Source: Dryococelus australis (lineage: Eukaryota; Arthropoda; Insecta; Phasmatodea; Phasmatidae). Taken from it: a stretch of 64,000 bases of DNA. Where the stretch lies: contig CM057002.1 of assembly GCA_029891345.1 (NCBI GenBank), positions 59,014,777 to 59,078,776 of the forward strand, in the 5' to 3' direction. The notes beneath the pieces are model-generated. The model saw only the letters and a list, made by a program, of their open reading frames with translations, searched no databases and was not told where the DNA came from. The position numbers and the translations under genes are program-made. Below, piece by piece: positions 38,444-52,300 of the stretch; the first letter of the stretch is position 1; every line of letters begins with the position of its first letter.

Positions 38444-41400
38444 TCTCTTAGGCCGCCATCTAGAATCTTCTCCAACTCGCGTGATGCGTTGCGGAGGGCT
38501 GAGGCGCCAGCCAGACTCACCAGGACATTCTTGCGTCGTCGCTAAACGTATCGGAAACTCTAGCAGGCGAGTCTCGTAGCTGTTGGTATCACGGGATTCC
38601 CAGAAGGGAGGCAGCCAGCCACGAGCGCATCTTCCAGGGAGGAGGATGGCGAGGGGGGGGGGACCTCCCACACACAACAGTGTACGCGCGCTCTCAAACA
38701 GCGAGATTTTTTCTTCTCTGAAGTGCAGATTACGATGTTCATTTTCAGATACTAGGAACAGGATGGAATATCACTGCGCCCTAATATGGGAACGTGATTC
38801 GCGAGATCGTTACTGGACCGGCGACCTGGAAATACTTATTATCTTGCAGAACAACGGCACGAGACGGTAAAGAAGAAGTAGTATGGAGAAGTCCGGGGAA
38901 GAGATGGAACGGGAGGACGGATGAAAGTTGCGGCGTGCCCGGCGGTGCGTGGATGTGAACGAGATCGGGGCAGTTTTGATGAGGAGAGAGGTCGCTGGCG
39001 GCAGCTCCCTTGCTCCCAGTCTCTTCATGGACGAAAGCGGAGATAAGACGGTCGTAACCTGGAGCCGCCTTCCTGAGCGGCCTGCGTGTGCAAAGCCCTG
39101 GCCACAATCACCGTAGCGTTCCCGTAACAAAATAACAGTAGCGTTACCGTGGAAGTATGAAAATTAACTGGCTACAACTGCAGTAAGAAAACTGTTACGC
39201 GGGCACAAAAAAAAAAAGACAGGCTGTACATGTATCCCGGATATTCACAAACAGTGTGTTGGCTAACCTGATATTTATTTTTGTTTATCTAAATGTGATG
39301 GAAAAAGTTTCGCGGGAACCGTGTTTCGGGGTACTTAAATTGTGCTATACATGTTAATAATTGTGTTGACTATTCAAATAAACATAAATCGGAACTTTAC
39401 CGCAAAGTTCATTTAATAGCTATGTTCTTGTTATATAGGCTGTTCACGGTAAAGTGAGCACTTTTGAAAGCCCTGCTTAAGAGCTACTTGTATGCATATA
39501 GTGTATTCTTCCTCCTTGTGTAAAATTAACATTGCCGTGGACCTCATCACTTTATTTATGTGTCAGTTAAATGAAACTGTGAAATTATTATGAAAGTAAA
39601 TATTTTGATGCATTAAAAAAAACCTGAAAGAAATAAGTTATCAGAAATGGTTACCTAAAACTTTTTTATTCGGCGTTAAGATCCCGTTACCAATTATCCA
39701 TCGTTACCAACTTTACTGGGCGCATGTCACTCAGTGCGCCTGTCAAGATATATGCACTGCCCCAGTGACTTTTATCTGAGGTTCATTTTAAAAGTGCCCA
39801 CTTTATCATGCTTCATAAGCTTGCACTGCACTGACTCTAGTGTGGTTGGAAATGTTTACTCGTAATTGGCCGGCGTAGAACTCGACGTAAGAGAATATAA
39901 AATATTAAATCCTCTTTACAGCCGTTACCGCGAGCAGGCCGCCATATTACGTCATTACGTCGTGTAGTAGCTGGTCCGATATACAAGTGTGGGTTCGATT
40001 TTTTACTGTTATTTCTTACGGTGATTGTAGCCGGGGCTTAAGAGTTATATGGACCTCCACGTTTTTTGTGAAATAGTTGTTTGCGCGAATACGCGTATCT
40101 CGCTAAATAAATGTTCTGCAAATACGACTTTTTGTCAGAAAAGGTAAAAAACAATTATCCATGTCCCTATTATTTTACTTTTGTCATATTAATAGTATTA
40201 TTGGACAAAAGAATTCTTGAAGATGGCCATATCGCATTTTTAAAGCTTGCCTGTGCAGTTCCCTTAAACGGCAAGAGAAAAGTACAAAGATACGGACGTA
40301 GTTTAATCTGTGGGCTTTCATCGCGTTTAATAAAACCCCGCTGTTACAGACATAATTAGTACAGTACAGGACCACGACGGAAACGCGGCACGCCTTGCGC
40401 GTAGGAGTGATGAGACGCTAGGCGTGCGTGTTAGTGTCGCCCGTATTGCTCCCTCGCTTCTTGACCTTGGACGCGCAGCTCCAACTACCCCTTAAGAAGA
40501 CTACGAGTACAGTCGCGTCTTACCGCACCGAGTATTATCCCACTTCACAACTGTGACCCATGTTAAGTTTCCTTCTGCTCACGTTAGGACCAACACGAGT
40601 TTTCTTATGGAAGAGTTTGGCATTAGGGAAATTCCCGCCGCTAGGTGCGCAGTGTTCCAAAGAGATCACCGATAATTCACATTTTAAGCTATACGTGAAT
40701 GATAAATATGAAATATTTTATTTAGTTACGGAGTTATTTTATATCTGGTTTATAATTAATGCATTTTTTTACGTAAAAAAATGAGGTAATCCGGTACTCG
40801 TGCGACACTAGCGCTTACCTAGTGGCGAAAATTTTAGTTGTGCAATCTAAAAGCATCGAGCTTCCCTACCTCAGAAGAGTAAACCTTACCCATGTTCAGT
40901 TCTCACTTTGAACCAGTGTAAGTGTAGTATTGATTCTCACTTTTGAAATCATCCTTATGTACCCGCCCTCCAGAGGAACCTTCTCCCGCCATGTTGGATC
41001 CCCGGTTTTTCAAGATTGTTTATATTTTTAGAACAGAAAATTCCGAAATTATAGTCCATTCATAGTTATTTCCTACTATCTCAAACCCTGCTAAATTTCT
41101 ACTTCCAGGATATTCCTCCGCTTTAAGCAAACAATCAAACAATCAATTTTACTCATCCAAAAGATCATACATTATGATATAGGACATGTTAAATTTACTT
41201 AAAACAAATGCATAAAATGTAATGAGTTGCTAAACTAAAAATTATGAATAATTTACAGGATGATTTCTATATATAAAACTTAAAAGGTTAGTAAATGTTG
41301 CTAAATTATGGGAATTGTGAAAAATTACAGGAAAATTTCTATAGGCCCATATAAATACAGCTAGCAGTGAAAATAAAGAGAGTGAAGCAATACACACCGG

Positions 41401-43980
41401 TTTTTCTTTTTTTTTTACAGAAATGTAAACGAATTAGATATTACTAATATTAATATAATACCTACACAAAGTACTTTAAATACAAACAAACACCAATACA
41501 ATAAATTTTGAAATATACTATATTTGTCATATATAATGTGTATAGAACTTGTCAGATATTACAAAATAAAATAAAAACAAAGCTTAACTGAGTCTAGAAA
41601 ATGACACCGAAGGGACCACGCACCGCATTCGTGCGCAATCGCTTTAATAATATCTTGCATTAGAAGTATATTTCTTACTAGGCATTACAACCATACCCAC
41701 TTTCTCCCCGATTTATTCATATTAATTTCAAATGTTGTAATGTAGTTTATATGTGAAATATCAGTAAAAGTTTAATTTAATAAAAAATAACAGCATGTGA
41801 GTGCGTTCGAAAAGGGCGGAATTATCGGTCTCCAGGAAACGGGTTTGTCATACCGTGACATTTCGCCTCGTGCAGGGCATGCTGCTACGGCAGTGATGCT
41901 TGAGTGGAACCAGTGGATAGGAGAGGGTCGTACACAGCGACGAGCGGGTACTGGACCGCGCAATGTGACCACAGCACGGGATGACCGCCATCCTGTCCGC
42001 ATGGCCGTAAAGGACCGTACAGCCTCGTCCACAGTGTTGGCTCGACACTGGAGCACTGCAACGGGCATGGAGCTGTAAGCGTCGACGGTTCAACGCCGTC
42101 TGCTGTGGGCTGGAATGGTGGCACGCATGCCATTGCGTCGGCTTCCATTGTCCAGAAACCACAAACGCCTCAGATTGCAATGGGCACGTGAACACCGCAT
42201 GCTGAGTGGCAAGATGTAGTGTTTTCGGACGAGTCCCACTTCAACCTGTCCTACAGTGATGACCACATACCTGTTAGACTCTACTGTGGTGACCAAAATC
42301 TGGCAGCCTGCGTTGTGGAGCGGCATAGCGGACAAACGACAAGTGTCATGGTCTGCAGCGCCATTGGATACAACATGTGATCTCGACTCCTACGTGTTGA
42401 GGGTAATGTGAACAACAACCGCTACATCAGGGAGGTTTTAGACCCCGATGTACTGCCACTCCTTCAGGCAACTCCACATGCCGTATTTCAGCAGGACAAT
42501 GCCCGGCGGCCACATGTGGCGAGGAATGCGGCAAGCCTTCTTCAATGAACGACGTGTACCACTGCTTCCCTGGCCTGCACGTTCGCCTGACATGTCGCCC
42601 ATCGAACACGTCTGGGATATGGTTGGTCGGAGAATTGTTCTTCACGGTCCTCCACTGCTGATGCTTTGTGGACTCGCATACAAACCGCGTGGAGGTTTGT
42701 ATAGAACATATCCAGGTCCTCTTCGATTCCATGCCACGATGTTTAGGGGCTCTGATTTCAGCACGTGGGGGCTTCATACCCTACTGAATTCTCAAGGACA
42801 TAGATCATGTAAAGTTCTGTTATGCTAATCAATTGTGTATCTGTAGTATAAAGTTAATTTCCATCACATGCGTATTTAAAATAAAGCAATGAAATATTTT
42901 CGTAATTTAAAGATTGCCCGGTAAAGAGGACATTTTTGTATATTTTCATTTGTAGCAGTCTACAATTTTTTGTAAAATACATTTTGCAAAGCATACCTTG
43001 AAATGCGTTAAGGCCTTGTTAAATTGTCTGTAAATGTTTTCGCTTATATTATTTGTACATCCCAAAACAATTTAAATTGTGATTTTGATTTCTTATAATT
43101 CAAAAACTACGTGATCTAACAACTGTACAACTACACGACGAAAGAGTACTACAAAAATGTCTACAGATTGAATGCTATTTCGTACAGGTACTGATCATAA
43201 AAACCCAGTCAAGTTTACAGCGAATCATAAAAAGTAGTTTCTTGACTAAACATCTGTTGTTAGGGCTGTTGTCTGGATTGAAAGCAGTAAGAATTTGGTA
43301 TATGTAATTGAGATTCAGTTTTTGAAGCCAATTTTTAAGATTTAATCTTGAAACAATATCCTAAGTGTGATGAATGATACTCTCAACCTCTATATAGACG
43401 GAAATATAAAAAATTTGTTTTTCAGTAATTTTTTTCATTTAATTATTAAGTTTTCTAATCTCTCCAGGAAACAGGCTGTATATTAATGTTACGAAAGGCT
43501 TCGATAGCAAGGAAACACACATTTTTCTGGTCAAAAACGTCCGTGGTTTTATATTATATATATAATATAATATATATATAAAAATATATAATATATATAT
43601 GCGAAAGTGTGTTTGTTTGTTTGTTTGTCCTTCTTTCACGTCAAAATGGAGTAACGGATCGGCGTGATTTTTTGCAGAGAAATAGTTAGGGGTTGGCGAG
43701 TGACATTGGCTACTTTTTATCTCCGGGAAATATCTCAAACGGTTCCTAAAATAAGATGATCAGGGATGTACATAGGTACTGGATTAAATTTTTCTTGGGA
43801 GTACTGCATAAAAAAGCATTCTTAAAAAATTTCTCCTTTCTTTTTTGTCCATGGGTTGTCTTACATTCCTTCCCAAGAGCCGCAGTAGCTCAGTGGGTAG
43901 AGAACCCGATAGTGGGGCCCCAGTAGCCCAGTGGGTAGAGCACCCGATAGAGGGGCCGCGCGCGAAGCAGCGTTTAAAAG

Positions 43981-44068
<88 letters not shown>

Positions 44069-47000
44069 AAAAACTGAATTTCATTCATATGACATTTCCC
44101 TATACCAAATTCCCGCTACTTTCAAACCACACAACAGCCTTAAGGGTCCTGTTAAAATCGTAGAAGGGGATGACGAGGGGGGGGGGGGAATTAACTGTGG
44201 TAGAGAGCGCAAGAGAGCTGCAGAGTAGCCATTATCCATGTTCCAACATTGGACAGCTTTCCTGCTAATTGCACTATTAATCACCCGTGTTCGGGTAGTA
44301 GGTACGTTTTAGTATGCAGCAGGCTGGAAAAGACGTTTGTAATGATACCGGAGGTTTCCAAAACAATATTTTTAGCAAGCGTCATACCTTGAAAGCATAC
44401 TTCACTCCTCGTATGGGATATGTTTTTATTTGTACGTAAACATTCTGCAACACAGTTCTATCCAAGTAGGTGACCAGCTGAACAATTCGAGACGAATACT
44501 TCTTCTTCTTCTTCCTCCTCTTCATACGGCCACAGGCCTATTCCGCTCCAAGGATTTATAAGCTGTCCTTACATCTTATCCTCGGTCTTCCAACTCTTCT
44601 TCTTTCAGGTCCTTTATTCTTGCTACTTTCACAAGCCTGCCTCCTTGCCTTCTGTCAATATGCTGGTACCATTTTCCCCTTCGCGAAGATTCCCATTCGG
44701 TGTTAGGATGGATGTGGCGAGATTCTCCGACTCACTATCTTCTGCGTCTAGTAAAATATGATCAGTGATTTTTCTCAGCCCCCCCCCCCCCCCCCGCCTT
44801 TTTCCATACGTTTTGTTTCCCCGCAGGCTCCTCCCGCTCATACGAGTGATGGTCTTGTAAGCGACTGATGTATTTTTACTTTGTGAGTTCTGTCACAAAC
44901 TTCTGTACTTTTTATTAAGCTCCTGTCACACTGTCTGATTTTCACCTTCAACTATATTTGACAATTAAATTTGAAGCCGAAATACGGCCATCAAATTTTG
45001 GCTTCCACCAAATTTTATCAAATACTCTTGAATGTGTTTGAAAAGGTGTCACACTGTCAAATTAATTTTTATGGAAGGATGTAATTTGAATATTTATTTA
45101 ACAATTATTTTCGAAGTGAGATGCTGCTGTCGTGTTTCAATGCAGTCCACTAAAAGAAGTAATTTAACGAATGTTCTAATTTATTTTCACTTTATAGCTA
45201 AATTAAATCTTTATTTATCAGAAATGTTTCTTAACAATGAAATTTAATGTCTCCGAGTTCTTAATATTATGTGCAATATTTACTTAAAACAAAATTCATA
45301 CGTAGACAGCTTCTACATAAATTAATTATCTTCATAACTTTCGTTTCCAGCAATTTTTCGTTATTCTAAAGTTTCGTGACGTCCAATATTCAAATGTTTG
45401 ATGGAAACTGAATCCATCCAATTTTTTCAGACAAATAAGGCGGTGTTTATGACGTTTCAATGACGTCATAACTGACCAAACTTATTGGAAGCAATTTAAC
45501 AGAAAAATTATCGAGTGTGAAAGGGCTTAACACACTTGTGTAGAAATTTAGAAAAAATAATAATAAGTCAGTCCATATCTACCAACTCGAGGAGCTGTAT
45601 CGTTTTATAGGCTGTTCATGGTAAAATTAACACGTTTGAATTTGAAAGCCCTGTTTAAGATCTACTTGTCTTGTCATCTGTTCCTATTCTTCCGCCTTAT
45701 GCAAAATTTACATTGCAATGGGCCTCGTCACTTTATTCATGCATCCGTCGAGTGCAACTGTGCAATTATTACAAAAGAAAATGTTTTGCAAATCTGCTCA
45801 TTTTTACACTTCGATGCATTAAAAAAAACAGAAAGTGAAAGAAATAATTTAAGCTATCACAAATGGTTACCTGACACTTTTTATTCAACGTTAATATACG
45901 GAACTACATTCTATTTATCGCTACCAACTTTACTGGGCGCGTGCCACTCTCGCCCGTTGAAATATACGCATGTTGGGATTGTGATATTTTCTAAGGTTTA
46001 TTTCAAAAGTGCTCGCTTTATCGTGAACCGCCTTTAGTTTAGCAGCATACACTGAGAAAAGTGTTTTGTTGATCGAACAAAGTTTGTTTGGCGCAGCCAT
46101 ATAAATTGTTTGTATAGGGGCAGTAAAATATTTTGTTGTTTTAACCCAATTATTTTGTTTGTTCCAATTGGTGCGACTAAACATTTGTTTGGCTCTACAT
46201 GCATTAAACAGTTTCGGTTATAAAAAAAAAGTTAAAGCCAAACCGAGATCCGATCATTGGCCTTTTCCGGCCCAGCGCTATGCAGCAGCAACTTCAGCTA
46301 AAGAAACTACAGATAGAATTGTAATGTTAATACTGGACAACGTTCTTGAATAAATATTTGAAGTTTTTTACAGCTCTACGTATTCCTTTCCTTTTGATCT
46401 TGTTTTATTAGGATCTTTATACACCATTGTTAAGCATTAATGAGTACACTAACAAACACTGTTACTATCCTAATTGTCACAAAAGAAATCAGACGGATTC
46501 TCGAACTGTAGATATTTTTCGAACGAAGATAATCAAATTAGTGACCATACAAATATATATATAGTTGATTCAACTAAATATTTTGTTGGCGGTTAATTTA
46601 TTTTAGCCCAACACAAAGGTTTTGTTTATTAGAACATGTATTTTGTTAATGAACAAAATTCATTTTGTTGCCTTTCAAGTTTGGTTTACTCGACAAATTA
46701 TTTTGCTGCGACAACTGAATATATTTTTGGCCGTGTAGGAACAAATACTTAGTCGTCCTTGCTCTCAGTGTACTGTAAGGCATTCATAACATATTTTGGT
46801 GCACTGTGCACGCGAAGTCCGTCTGGCAGTAATAAAGGCAAGCGATACTCGGCATGACACATGCCACACAACCGACACAGCATGGTGACGTTTCAAGGGC
46901 GTTGGCCACGGAAAAAATGTGTTATTTTATATTTGTACCATATATTGTAGACAATATCTCTGACTACCTCTTCCTCGTATAAAATTTTTTTTAGATAACA

Positions 47001-49247
47001 TGGTTTCTGCAAAATTACATGTCAGTTAAAATTACACTGTTTTGTACTGTACAGATATAATAACCAAACTATTTACAGGGAATTAAAAAAAAAAAAAAGG
47101 CAACTGGAAAACCTTGCATTGATTCACAACGAATAATGTTTAGCAAGAGTAATTTTCGATAAATTAAGGGACAGCCACAAATTAAATTATACAAGAATTA
47201 ATTTTTTTAAATTGCAAAAAAAAATTCAATGTGCAATTTTATAAACGTCTTGAAGTAGCTCTTAGTATCTTATTTCGGTGTGAATTATCTCATTATCTGT
47301 ACATTTCTAAAACAGTAAAATTTGTGATTTTGACATGTATTTATGGGAAAGCTATCCGCTCAAAATTATATTTTTTTTTTGCGAGGAGAGAGTACTCACA
47401 ATGTCTAAAAGTTGAGCAATATTATGGTACAAATATAAAATAATTTTCCGTGTACATCGCTGTTAAAAGAGTTGAAGGAATGTGCGGTCATCCCAGAAAA
47501 CGAACTGTGCTCTACAATGGCTTCTCATGATGGAAATAAGACTGTCGAGCAGTTATTGGGGTATGGGGCTATATTCTGTTAAGGCCACCAGGGGCGGAAC
47601 ACTTATATCATTGATTGATGAGCACCTTACATCATGGACAGATGTTCATGGTTGATGAACAAGGACGGAATTTCGTCTAGTAAACGGTAAGATATCTATT
47701 CGTAATCAGTTCGTTTGTTATGATAATCTATAACTTAATATAAAAATCATCCTCAATAGTAAAAAAAAATACACTTACTGAAGTCTAACAGCGCATAACA
47801 AACTGTGTTATTGGATGCGAACCATTGGCGTGCGATGAAGTGTTGCGAGGCAAGCTGGCGTTAGCTGTGTGCTGTACCCTGTTGCTTGTTACTTGACACT
47901 CCCACCAATGTGGGTACATTGTTCCATAATTTATGTCATCCTCTTGGTGATGGGGGGGGGGGGTTAGGGTTGGTGACAAATTAGTTACAATGCTAGTGCA
48001 AAATATTCTGCACTCGGTGTAGGATGTAGATACTATGTAAATACAAAAAAAAAAATTAGTTTTATGTATAGCCCTCCCCTCAATCATCCTTCTGAACTAC
48101 GTCGAGGTCATTGATAAGCAACAAAAAGTCTATACAGCTAACTTTCATGTAACCTTGAAGTAAACTCTGAGGCACAATAATCTTCAGTGGGGGTTTACGA
48201 TACCCTAGTGCGTCCGAAGCATGCTCGATAGGGTTGAGACAGGGAAACTGGCGGGTAAGTCCAAATGGGCGATACCCTCGGTTTCCAGGATCTCGTCTAT
48301 CAGTGCAGCCTGATGTGCATGGGTATTTTCATCCACAAACAGGACATTTTCACCCACTGCACACCTGAGTAGCCTGACATACTTCTGGAAGGTTACACTT
48401 TTATACTTCTCATGTAGGAGTGTGAGGCGAAAACTTTGTACGGCCACTCATAAATCAGTCATAAATATTAAGGGGACTATGTAATTGCGCGTCCAAGGTC
48501 AAGAAGCGAGGGAGCGATACGGGCGACAGTTACACGCACGCCTAGCGCCTCATCGCCCCTACGCGCAAGACGTTCAGTGTTTCCGTCGTGACGCTGTACT
48601 GTGCTAATTAGATCTGTAACAGTGAGGTTTTATTACACGTGATGAAAGACCACAGATTAAACTACGCCCGTATCTTTGTATTTTACTCTTACCGCTTAAG
48701 GAAACTGCATAGGCAAGTTTTAAAAATGCGATATTTAACCATTTTCAAGATTTTTTCTCTAAGAATACGCTTAATATGACAATAGTAAATAAATAGGGCC
48801 ATAGATAATTGTTTTTAATCTTTTATGACAAAAAATGTCACATTTCCAGAACTTCTATTTACCGAGATACGCGTTTACGCGCAAACAACGATTTCACAGA
48901 AAACGTTTCAATACATAGGACTCTTAACCAGTCACAGGAAATTATTCTACAAAACTGCACAAACCACTACAAATTATTTATACTAGCAATGAGGCGCTTT
49001 ATAAGATTAATAACGCTCTACTAAGTAAACTTTAAACATCACATTGTAACGGCGTCCCATCTCTCACCGCTGCGCGCCTACACTAAAGTATACCCGCGCC
49101 CATACGCTGATACTACTACGTGATCTACGACAGTTCGCAAGGCCCTCAACTGGAGAGCAGTATAAATATGGCTCCGTGAGTATGGCCAAGAGACTTCCCG
49201 GCTAATACGGGTGCAACTGAGCCCCCTTGAACACACACACACACACT

Positions 49248-49335
<88 letters not shown>

Positions 49336-52300
49336 GGGCTAGTATAAATAATTTGTAGGTGGTTTGTCCTACAATCCTCTTATACACAATGCTACGAGCC
49401 GTGGGATGCGTTACAGCCCACACTGAAGAATACGCGCGCCATACGCTGCTGCTACTACGTGATCATCTGGTCCTTTAACATTAATTACAATAAAATAGTA
49501 CAATTATATAATTGCACTACACTACATCGGCAGTTTGATGGGGAGAAAGGGGAACGAAGTGACGAACAAACCCGACAGGAGGCCTATAGTCATACTGTAG
49601 AATAATGTCCTATGTACTGAAACGTTTTGCTGTGAAATCGTTGTTTGCGCGTAAACGCGTCCACTGTAGTGTTCCGAGCAACTGGAACCACTCGACGTGT
49701 TGCACAGGATTCGTTTTGGCAATTAAGTGCCATAACACAATGCGAGAATCTATAGTTGACAACAAATTTATTTATAGCCAGACATGGAGCATCTTTGCAA
49801 TGAGACACAACTTGATTCGCAGTAACAATGACAAAAAGTCGCCATGGAGCGCTCTATGCATCATGAACTTTAGAAAAACTTCCATAACGGGGCGCAGAAG
49901 AAATAAAAAGCTGGTGTTCGCCTTTTTTTTAGGGATCAGAGACGTTGAGGAGACTGGCTGAGGGACTTGACCAAAACGAAATTAAGGGGGGCAGCGGGCT
50001 GTGCGGGCTGCTAATGTGGGTTCATGGTGTCATGTTTTACCCTACGAGGTTTTGTAATCGCATTTATAACGTGGAATTTGTGAGCGGATTGTTTGTTTTA
50101 TTCAAGTGGTTATAATATACATTTTTGTATTTATCTTTCGGCGCTTTGACAGTAAATTTTGTATTTACTTCATGGCCGTTGGTGGTCTGTTTGCACCTGT
50201 TTTTTGGGTATTTTTTCAAAATATAATTTATAAAAATTATTATTTTTCTCTCACTTGGTAAACAGAAATTATCATACTCTTTAAACCACACTACACGGTG
50301 GGTGGGCGGGGGGGTCCATCTATTTTGTGTTGGGAAAGAAATTCCAGCTGGTGGAAGATAGAGATGGAGTCAATTTATGCACGTGTCGGCAAGACACCGC
50401 CAAAATATATACTGGGGAAAATGCACCATGTTATTCATTGTTCATTTATTAAGTTAGAAAAGAGATCAAATCAGAATTATAGTCACATTTCTTAACCGGG
50501 CATTTGATAATATTGGAGTATATTTGTTTGCTTTGCAACCTCTTCAAATTCAGGAGTTTCGGGTGACCTTAAGAGGCCACCCAAACTGTCAGAATAATCC
50601 TGAAATTAACTCGCGAATGTTTCCAGAAAAATTACGCGAGGTCGGAGACCCGTAAGCCAAACTCTACAGCTACCTGTATAATCGGACATCAGCCATTTTT
50701 TTACTGTCTTCTGCTCCAGTGAATGGCCAGTTTCACCATTTCGACTGGGTGGCATCGGATTCGGCCCTTGTTTTCTTGGATGTGTGTTTATGACGCAGAT
50801 TGAATACGGGGTACAGCGATCGCGCTAGCTGCGCATAACAGTTCTCCGTGCGTGACCCAAAACTGGTCTGTTTTTCTGCCAATACGACTATCACAAACAA
50901 CGTGGGCTGGATATGAGGTCAGAACAATGTGTAAACATGTGCTTCGAGATGTTTGCATACTTACCCTAGCCAATTTGTAACGCATTTTGATTCAATTCAA
51001 ACCGACAATAGTATTTTATTCAAACAAAAGCGCTTGTCTTTCAAAAATTAAGACATAAACAAGCACGTTCATCGCTGCTGACTACGTGACTTATCGGTTG
51101 CGTTGGTCTGGGATAGTACTTTAATGTGGTGTACATGCTCGGGAGACAAAACAATCGGTCTGCATCTTCTTTAGTCTACACTCTAAATCTGAATCAGTGA
51201 GAATTTCACTGCTACAATCAGTCAAGCGTATCTGACTGATTCAGCAGTCACTTCAGTGAATTTAACTCATGAATCAGTTAAAAGTGCCAGATTTCCTTCA
51301 CTTATTGATTCAGTGACATATTCCACTGATTCACCAGTCATTTTTTTCGCACTGTTTACTCAGTGGTTTTTTTTTTGACTGATGTATGAGTTCAACAGCG
51401 TGGAAAAATGGCCGTTAAATACGTGTAACAAGTTAAATAACAACGGATAACCTAATGAAACCAATACAAAATGCTTTCTAAAATGTGTTTCGTCTTTCAA
51501 AACGCCATTTTATGAGGTAATATGAATACTCAGCCTTTCATTACGATTTCACGTTTTTCATTTCATTTTCATGTTATCGTCACAGTGCTCTGTTCGACGG
51601 TTTAAGGTGGCGTGGGACATAAATTAACACCAAATACGTAAATTGATGTTTACCGGTTTTTGAAAGCCAAAATAGAAAAAAAGTTAAAATAGCAATCCTA
51701 GATAATAGGTTTTGCCAACTCAACGACCAAGTATTTTGCAGTATTACCGTATCAATTTCGCATAATGTCTTGCGCCACGAAAACACACAAAAACTGACGG
51801 CGTCAGAAATATCTCGGCAGAATAACGTCACTCAGGTAAAATATTTGCTCTCGTAGTTAGTAAAAACTATTCTGCATGGTTGCCCTTTCTTTGTTTTCTC
51901 TATCGGCTTCCATGAAATTGGTAAAATACGATAAACCTCAATAGCATTAATTTATGTCCCGTGCCCTCTTAAACTGCACATAATGTCGTGAAGAGAGTGC
52001 GCTCATATATACTATTCATTGTAACAATCCGAACGGTACCAATCAAACAAAAAAAAACAGTAAGAGCAAACAATCTAAATCTTTACGATTTCGCGGCAAA
52101 ACTATAAGACCTATATTTTCCTCTCATCATTTCAACTAGACGTGGTAGCGCAGATGGTAAGGTAATGGCCTGGAGTCGAACGGTTTGTGAGTTGAATCCC
52201 GGTCACCTCTGAAAATTCTTTCACTTTTTAGATTACTAAAAATTGCGCAATATAAATATAAAGCTATCGTAAGTATGTTTATTTCACGTAGTTATTTGGC